NCBI GenBank assembly: GCA_963576475.1 | Contig: OY754970.1 | Location: 34,164,619 to 34,228,618 of the forward strand | Reading direction: 5' to 3' | DNA length: 64,000 bases | Source: Molanna angustata | Taxonomy: Eukaryota > Arthropoda > Insecta > Trichoptera > Molannidae | Shown: piece after piece, positions 58,346-64,000 of the stretch | Layout: each line of letters begins with the position of its first letter | How positions within the stretch are numbered: position 1 is the stretch's first letter | Translations under genes and position numbers: made by a program | Notes under the pieces: model-generated | What the model saw: the letters and a program-made list of their open reading frames with translations, nothing else | Told to the model about the DNA's origin: nothing | Database searches by the model: none

Positions 58346-58566
58346 CCTTCATGGCTCAGTTGGTTGGGTATCTGACTGCTGATCCAAAGGTCCCGGGTTC
58401 GATTCCTGGTGGAGACACAGTTTTTAATTGTGTTTTCAGTCTGGATCTGTGAGACGATTAATATCGTAAGTCTCCAGAATGTGGCAACTTGTTATTGGGT
58501 ACGTGTTAAATTAATATTTGACATAGTACCTGTTAGTTGCCCGAGAAGTAATAAATAAATAAAATA
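58346..58566 (+). repeat. SINE-B copy, full length
   Basis: Head: GGCCTTCATGGCTCAGTTGG (A box) and GGTCCCGGGTTCGATTCCTG (B box). Body: GTCTGGATCTGTGAGACGAT, TAAGTCTCCAGAATGTGGCA, TTGTTATTGGGTACGTGTTA, CCTGTTAGTTGCCCGAGAAG. Tail: TAATAAATAAATAAAATAAA. Partial copies lie at 17265, 19228, 34905 and 54441. Confidence 0.85.
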
Positions 58567-58686
58567 AATAAAAAGAATTTTATTTGTTTGTTTTTATATA
58601 CCTCCCAATCAAATACAAATTGAAAAACATCATGATTTGTAAAACTATTTTTGAAACAAATGAATACAGATAAAGAATTTAACTAA

Positions 58687-59154
58687 ATTCATCTGAAAGT
58701 CAATCGAGATCTAAGGACGGTCCACGCCGTTAATGTTATATTTCGCGCTTTGATTCACAGTTTAGCATCATGGACCACATCTCAAGATGGTATACGTTGG
58801 CTTTGTGACGGGTCGGGACGGGAGGTGAAATGTATGAGGTGTCACCATCACGTACCAGATTGGGAGAGACCCAAACACTATGTACCTATTGTATTGTATC
58901 ATTGTGGACACAATGAGGTTAAATTCATTTGCATGCCATCCATTAACCTACTTACTCCAAACTGCATACATAACTGTGGAGATTGCTTTTCAACTTGGAA
59001 CAGTTCGGTTACATGTCTCACAGTAAATATCTTCATTTACAATTTACAAAGATATCACCTGCCGCCAAACAATAAATTATTTATTCAAAACTATATGTTT
59101 GATGAAACTAACTGTACATGGTTTGAAAATTTACTTTCAATTCGCTGTAGTTTT
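58687..59154 (+). other. Cysteine-rich open frame of unknown nature
   Basis: A frame stays open for 156 codons from the stop at 58684 up to the Helitron-like element, then reads into it to 59352. The first ATG is at 58834. Visible features are MRCHHHVPDW, YHCGHNEVKFIC and NCIHNCGDCFSTW, a cluster of Cys and His that could bind metal, but no family is recognised. No splice or promoter signal was identified. It may be a chance frame, an exon fragment or captured sequence next to a mobile element. Confidence 0.25.
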
Positions 59155-59362
59155 TCCAACTGTCGATTCATTCAAGAGAATGAAATTCTTTTGAAGGAAG
59201 AGGCAGTTAAAATCCAAAACGCGTGTATGAAGGAATTGTATGTAGGGTCTACTTTTTTCACGGCTTTTCCAACTTTGATGTCAAAAAACACCAATTTAGA
59301 GGCTTCGCAGCATATATGTTCCATATACGGATTTACTCAGAATTCGGAGTAGAATATTTCGT

Positions 59363-59454
<92 letters not shown>

Positions 59455-60233
59455 GTGCGTGTGTGCGTGTGTGCGTGTGTGTGTGTGAGGGTGTGTGTGT
59501 GTGTGTGTGTGTCTGTGTGTCTGTGTGTCTGTGTATCCCCCCCCTTATAACTTTTGATCCGCTCAATTTACAGGGCCTAAAGTTTCAGAATATATAAACA
59601 GTTATAGGCCTACAAAACTTTTGTACTCAGAATTTTGAATCTATGTTTCAGTCAGGGGTTATCAACTTTTGAATTTTTGGTTTATTTTTCCATATATCTC
59701 AGAAACCATAAAAGTTAGAACGCTGAAAATTGGTATAAACATAGACAAATACAAAATCCCAAATAAATTATTTCAAAAAAATTCCAGGATTTCAGAATTT
59801 TTTTTTTATGATAAATTTATGAGTTTAACTGCCTATATTTCCAATTTATTTAAAAATATCGAAAGAAGCCGAAACACCCCAACCAGATAATTTAATTTTC
59901 TATAAAAAATACAAACATTATATTAGCACATCTCAATTTTTTTTTAACAATTTTTATAAAAATTGAATTTAGTGACGACATTGCTTCAAACAATTTGTAT
60001 GGCAGTCGCCTTAATAGTTAGATAGGTACTTAATCTCCAAACATAATACAAAACCATCATGCTGTTTTCATATTCCGGGTAGGAAGAGAGGACTAACCTC
60101 CATACTGTCCTGCCTTGACATGTGTTAAAATTTTCAATAATTTGGATTTATGGGTTTATAGTTTGATTCTTATTCTTCAACTATACATACTATCGCTATC
60201 GACAGTTGGATCTCATGTGTTACATGCAACTAG
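59155..60233 (+). mobile_element. Non-autonomous Helitron-like element, copy 2
   Basis: Starts TCCAACTGTCGATTCATTC, ends CTAG at 60233 followed by T. The base before the start is T, not the usual A. The 5' hairpin centres on AGAATGAAATTCT. Contains the TG block 59361-59534, the CCCCCCCTTATAACTTTTGAT word, the inner ATCGACAGTTGGA and the CATGT/ACATG hairpin before the end. Same orientation as copy 1 (13034). Confidence 0.8.
59361..59534 (+). repeat. (TG)n microsatellite inside Helitron copy 2
   Basis: About 174 bp of TG with GC, GA and TC interruptions, in the same place as in copy 1. Open frames across it (C-V repeats, and T-H repeats on the minus strand) are artefacts. Confidence 0.9.
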
Positions 60234-60925
60234 TTAATATAAAACTGTTTTTTTTTTATCTAAATATAATTATTTTTATTCAAAATTTCTTCCATTTTCC
60301 TTCTTAGAAAGTCTGCAATTTTCGCCTATAAAGAGAACGCGCACTGGTAAACGCAACCACTCCCAGGTGTCAGACTTAACTATATCATACTTAACTTTAT
60401 ATTATACAATAAAAAGGAAATATAAAAAATAGCCATTAAAAATGATTCAACAAAAACGTTGCTATGTATCTCTCGAACTATAAGTAACAGCGTGAGCGTT
60501 GCACTAACACAACACATATACCGTATTATTTTTGTGAAAAAGCAAGTCTGAATTATTATTACTTGTATGAACAGTATGAAATAAAATGTAGGAAAAAGTT
60601 TTAGAATGGTTGTGATATTCTGTCATTGAATGTATATTACGTATTTCATTGGTGTCATTATAAGGGTAATATAGTTATATACACATTAAATACGGCAAAA
60701 ATAACATTTGATCAACTGTTGGAAGCAATTTCTGTTTACGATAAAATAACACAGAGTTCGGTTGTTCTGTCGACAATTTTAAGAAACGACGTTTGGAGTT
60801 TGCAATAAATAATCACAACCATATTTCCTCAAATAAAGAAAATGTTTTTCTATGAAACATGAAGACCAAACATTTCGTACGTTTGTTCAATCGACTATGC
60901 GGCGCTGTGCTCAAATCAAAATATA
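60234..60925. other. Intergenic, nothing recognised
   Basis: AT-rich; a 60-codon frame at 60626-60808 shows no motif. Confidence 0.4.
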
Positions 60926-61031
60926 AATGTAGTTTAATATCTTGATACTTTGCAGCTATTACTTTGTGGTTCATTTTAACTAATAAATTAAAATAATATC
61001 TTTTTTGTTTACACCACTTTTGAGTATTTAA

Positions 61032-61073
61032 TGTTAACCGGTTTCAGAGCTGACCCGCTCCCTCGTCCGAACA
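61032..61073 (-). ncRNA. Hammerhead-like motif, left arm of Penelope-like element
   Basis: Exact inverse of 61937-61978, because the arms are identical. On the minus strand it faces away from the coding frame. Confidence 0.4.
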
Positions 61074-61095
61074 AACTTATACTAAACTTAAAATT

Positions 61096-61893
61096 ATGTT
61101 TAAATTTCGAGTTTACTTATCGAATCACCCTGTGTCGCATAAACTATCTGCCTTTTACTCTATGGTACATCGCTTAGTAAATGTCCCTATGACAAATAAC
61201 AATTTTAATATAGAGTTGAAAACAATAAAACAGATCGCGGTAAATAATGGATACAACACAGATATTATAGATCATATTTTAAATAAAATCAGAAAAAAGA
61301 TTAACGTAAAAACATACCTTTATGGTGGTAAAGCAATTGATAATAATTTAGATGACAAAAAGTGGCGTAGAATGTTATATGTAAATGAAAAAGTAAACTC
61401 GTTATTAGTCAAAGATTTACCGTCGAACATAAAACCGGCCTTTTATACTAATAATAATTTGGGTAGATTCTTGGTAAATAGTAAAGATAAAAATGAAAAA
61501 TTGAGCAACCCCGGAGTGTATAAATTAAATTGTAGTGATTGTCCGGCATTCTACATCGGTAAAACTGGCCGAAATTTTGAAACAAGAATCAAAGAGCACA
61601 TGAGGTGCTTAAAGAGCAACAACTTTTCGGAATTTGCTAACCATCTCATAAATAATAATCATTCATTCGAAAAACAAACGGGAGTGGAAATATTACACAT
61701 TAATAAGGAGGGCCTGAGACTAGATAATCTAGAGGCATTAGAAATACAAAAAGCTATAAATAAGAGAGAAGAAATAATAAATAACCAAATAAATTTAAAT
61801 AGAACGCCCCTGTTCAATATGTTCCCGTTACCTGCCCGTGCGGTAAAACCCACCACCCCTTCTAGTTTAAATTTCGCCCACCAACGACAGTAG
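61096..61893 (+). CDS. Penelope-like RT C-terminus with GIY-YIG endonuclease
   Basis: 265 codons, no internal stop. Residues about 7-60 (YLSNHPVSHKLSAFYSMVHR and following) fit the end of a Penelope-type reverse transcriptase. Residues about 114-127 (PAFYTNNNLGRFLV) are the usual linker. Residues 140-168 hold GVYKLNCSDCPAFYIGKTGR and R164, EH167-168, the GIY-YIG nuclease core. C146 and C149 with later His residues (FANHLINNNHSF) may form the zinc finger typical of these nucleases. Residues about 215-245 contain NLEALEIQKAI and EEIINNQINLNRTPLFN, the family end. In the cell the full protein nicks DNA and primes reverse transcription of its own RNA. The ATG lies within the left inverted repeat and RT catalytic motifs are missing, so this copy cannot move alone. 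The intact frame implies recent insertion. Confidence 0.85.
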   Translation: MFKFRVYLSNHPVSHKLSAFYSMVHRLVNVPMTNNNFNIELKTIKQIAVNNGYNTDIIDHILNKIRKKINVKTYLYGGKAIDNNLDDKKWRRMLYVNEKVNSLLVKDLPSNIKPAFYTNNNLGRFLVNSKDKNEKLSNPGVYKLNCSDCPAFYIGKTGRNFETRIKEHMRCLKSNNFSEFANHLINNNHSFEKQTGVEILHINKEGLRLDNLEALEIQKAINKREEIINNQINLNRTPLFNMFPLPARAVKPTTPSSLNFAHQRQ

Positions 61894-61936
61894 CAATACA
61901 CACGGTTTAAACATAATTTTAAGTTTAGTATAAGTT

Positions 61937-61978
61937 TGTTCGGACGAGGGAGCGGGTCAGCTCTGAAACCGGTTAACA
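61937..61978 (+). ncRNA. Hammerhead-like motif, right arm of Penelope-like element
   Basis: Helix I TGTT (61937-61940) with AACA (61975-61978); core CGGACGA (61941-61947), one change from CUGANGA; extra G61948; stem II GGAGC (61949-61953) with GCTCT (61960-61964), loop GGGTCA; GAAA (61965-61968); helix III within ACCGGT; cleavage base T61974. The U4 to G change lowers the likelihood of activity. Confidence 0.45.
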
Positions 61979-62027
61979 TTAAATACTCAAAAGTGGTGTA
62001 AACAAAAAAGATATTATTTTAATTTAT

Positions 62028-62212
62028 ATGTAGTTTAATCTTTGGAGTTGTATATTTACATAACAAAATATTATATTATGTAGGTAAACTCCACGTTTTT
62101 TTAATATAATCTCCACTCTCACTAGGATTATGAGGTGGCTGAAGTTGAGAATTTTCATTGAACATAAGAATCCCGTTATATCGTTACATCACTTAAAATA
62201 ACTAAAAAAACT
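62028..62212. other. Spacer between two Penelope-like elements
   Basis: No feature beyond the 12-bp direct repeat at its left border. Confidence 0.4.
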
Positions 62213-62283
62213 CATTAAATGAAACAAAACACAACTTTGTATACACCACTACAATTATAATTTTTATTCAAATGAATAAAAAT

Positions 62284-62326
62284 TCCTCTACAGGTTACGA
62301 GAACAAAGTACCCTTCCTCAGGAGGA
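62284..62326 (-). ncRNA. Hammerhead-like motif, altered GAAA core
   Basis: Minus strand: helix I TCCTC (62326-62322) with GAGGA (62288-62284), five pairs; core CTGAGGA; extra A; stem II GGGTAC/GTTCTC with one mismatch and one wobble; GTAA in place of GAAA; helix III AC-CT-GT. Same GTAA change as at 34769-34772. Confidence 0.45.
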
Positions 62327-62432
62327 TACAATGTATACTAAAATAAAATACAATATATAGACTTAAGGTAAACATAATGGGTGGAGTGTGGGCTGGGTTA
62401 AACTATTTTTTAGGGTGGGGGGTGCAATGAAG

Positions 62433-62639
62433 TTATTGGTTAATTAAATTTTGTATTGGGAAAATATTTAATATAGGGTTATTAGGGAATTGTGTTTGAT
62501 TATTAATTATATTATTTCTCATGTTTACGTTTTTTATGATTTCCAAGATTTCCAGGCTCTCTAATTGTCTATCACTTAAATTACTATGTAATATTTTTAC
62601 GCCTATATTATTAATAAAACTATGGTTATTTTTGATCAA
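62433..62639 (-). pseudogene. Penelope-like GIY-YIG endonuclease C-terminal fragment
   Basis: 68 codons: HSFINNIGVKILHSNLSDRQ, LESLEILEIIKNVNMRNNII and NNPILNIFPIQNL. It lines up with residues about 190-245 of the frame at 61096 (HSFEKQTGVEILHINKEG, LEALEIQKAI, EEIINNQ, LFNMFP). The GIY and YIG motifs are not included, so the fragment has no nuclease core. Confidence 0.75.
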
Positions 62640-62765
62640 ATGGTTTGCGAATTCTGATTAATTATTGCTGTTAAGACATCTTAATGCTTAAATGCTGTTA
62701 AGACATTTTGAATAAAAATTATAATTGTAGTGGTGTACACAAAGTTGTGTTTTATTTCATTTAAT

Positions 62766-63875
62766 TAATTTCAAAATGATACCACAAAGTAAAAAAACAA
62801 TCGTTTGTCGATGATGGGAAAAAAACTCATTATTTTTTTCCACTCTACATCTAATGAAAAAATGGGAGAGTATGTTTATTGGTAATTGAAAAGGATTAAA
62901 TATCAGAAATGAAAAGATATATGTGCGTGTTTAACTTTTTAAAAATCTACCTCCAATTATGATATTGTAAAAGTCTGTCAGTTCAAAATAAGATATTCAA
63001 TTTACAGTGATGAAAGGTTTCAATTACCTAAAAGATTCTTATATTTCAATCAACAACATTCCTATATTTTTGAGAAAGAGTAATACAATTACAATTTTTT
63101 ATATGATGTTCTGGGTCGTGTAATATATTTAATAAATAATACCACAATAATCGTGACGTTGTTTTTGATAAGGCGATTGACGCGTGAATGAACTGACGTT
63201 CGTTAATCTTCGATTACGTACGGAAATTGTCGGGGATATGCACATCGCAGTTATTCAGGAGCGCAGCTACAGGTTTTTTTTATTGGATTCGTCCAATTGG
63301 TGCCGGATCCGATAGATGTCTAATGATGCTGAATTCGCCGGATCACCGGATTTTCGGATTATCCGGCTTGTATTTTTCTAACAAAATAATAAAGCCATCA
63401 AAACGAGTTCACAGAAATAATTAAAATAAAATGTATTGATTTCTTTACAACATGTATGGCACTGTTTTCGACGAATCAAGATTCCAAGACGAGACGTCTA
63501 GTGGAACGAGAGGAAATAAAATATTAATAATTATTTAAGATTCACCCCCACCCTCCATTCCGGCCCATAAAGCAATTGTTTTTATTTACAGTGACGGCGC
63601 TAGTTATATTTAATCGATGCTACTAAATGCGAAACTTGTTTTGTATACTAACATGAATTTATTCCGATTTCTCATCCTTTCTATTGTATTATACGATCTT
63701 ACTAACTGTCCATTCAGATGCTTTATGAAATAAGAAAACATCTTAAATAAAGTCCGAATGTCGAATTAAAAATAACTATCCACTCATTTTTTAGGTCGAA
63801 TCATCAAAACAAGATATTGATTTCATATTTTATTCTACGAGTTTGTGAACGTATGTACTTTGTTAGAAAATATTT
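62766..63875. other. Intergenic, GC-richer patch at 63220-63370
   Basis: The patch (GTGCCGGATCCGATAGATGT, CGCCGGATCACCGGATTTTC) repeats CCGGAT words but has no frame or partner. Nothing else is recognised. Confidence 0.3.
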
Positions 63876-63879
63876 TTAA

Positions 63880-64000
63880 CGGATTTCCAAAAACGAAAAA
63901 AGTATGCAATAAATTCGTGGTGAATTCTTGCGATTGGTCCCATTTCAATTTCGTCAAGATATGATCATGGGACCCATGAGAAATTCATCAAACTCTTCAA
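63880..64000 (+). repeat. Repeat G copy, cut by the window end
   Basis: ACGGATTTCCAAAAACGAAA, GATTGGTCCCATTTCAATTT and CATGAGAAATTCATCAAACT match 21445-21640 in order and orientation. Confidence 0.6.

Larger units (their letters stand above)
60939..62027 (+). mobile_element. Penelope-like element with perfect inverted terminal repeats
   Basis: Arms 60983-61104 and 61906-62027 are 122 bp each and identical in inverse by eye. A 44-bp tail (60939-60982) precedes the left arm. The 12-bp word ATGTAGTTTAAT lies at 60927-60938 and again at 62028-62039, exactly at the two outer borders, as a target duplication. Inverted or partial terminal repeats with a short one-sided tail are known for Penelope elements. 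The element is 5'-truncated because the coding frame starts inside the left arm. Confidence 0.85.
62213..62765 (-). mobile_element. Second Penelope-like element relic, different family
   Basis: Arms of about 60 bp (62213-62272 and 62706-62765) are inverse copies (AAACACAACTTTGTATACAC, ACTACAATTATAATTTTTAT). They match the arms of the empty pair at 34640-34870. The interior holds a minus-strand GIY-YIG tail (62433-62639) and a hammerhead-like motif near the left arm. Confidence 0.7.

Noticed and set aside
58346..58420. tRNA gene
   Set aside because: A and B boxes are present but the anticodon arm does not pair well and the SINE-B body follows.
59223..59597. Cys-Val and Thr-His repeat proteins
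   Set aside because: They are translations of the TG microsatellite inside the Helitron-like element.
61659..61979. 106-codon minus-strand gene
   Set aside because: It is the opposite strand of the Penelope-like frame plus its inverted repeat.

Overview
The window is AT-rich eukaryotic nuclear DNA, almost certainly from an insect. A moth or butterfly is the best guess. The pointers are many short TAGGTAGGTACCTA-like words, tRNA-derived SINEs, RTE/Jockey/CR1-like LINE scraps with (GAA)n, (TATG)n or (TAAA)n tails, and an interspersed repeat at 21445-21725 and 63880-64000 that recalls lepidopteran repeats. No bacterial or organellar features, CRISPR array, rRNA or intact tRNA gene was seen. I found no convincing host protein-coding exon. 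Every frame I can assign belongs to a transposable element, so this reads as a gene desert or the inside of a very large intron.

Layout. 1-8700: mostly unique AT-rich DNA with one 3-unit tandem repeat (3712-4315). 8775-12545: a run of LINE relics, including an RTE-type element with an endonuclease segment but a deleted reverse transcriptase. 13034-14090: a complete non-autonomous Helitron-like element. 14515-24775: SINEs, small palindromic elements and LINE 3' pieces. 25023-28112: three head-to-tail Helitron-like copies, the middle one a chimera made by unequal exchange. 28113-34015: SINE-C and four LINE fragments. 34640-41296: Penelope-type terminal repeats, a 34-bp minisatellite, two copies of a TTAA-flanked foldback element and a 657-bp (TAAA)n array. 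42575-57110: CR1/L2-like and RTE-like LINE relics, SINE-C and a foldback element at 50256. 58118-60233: SINE-A, SINE-B, an unassigned cysteine-rich open frame and a fifth Helitron-like copy. 60939-62765: two Penelope-like elements.

The best-preserved gene is the 265-codon Penelope-like frame at 61096-61893, which holds the end of a reverse transcriptase and a GIY-YIG endonuclease. It sits between perfect 122-bp inverted repeats and is bounded by a 12-bp direct repeat. Its arms, and three other palindromic elements (16451-16700, 34640-34870, 62213-62765), carry hammerhead-ribozyme-like motifs that share an unusual layout: one extra base before stem II and a tiny palindromic helix III. This recurring RNA motif in unrelated terminal repeats, and the Helitron chimera array, are the two most interesting observations.

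All family assignments come from reading motifs by eye; no database search was possible. Repeat boundaries given to the base were read from direct or inverted repeat ends; others are approximate.
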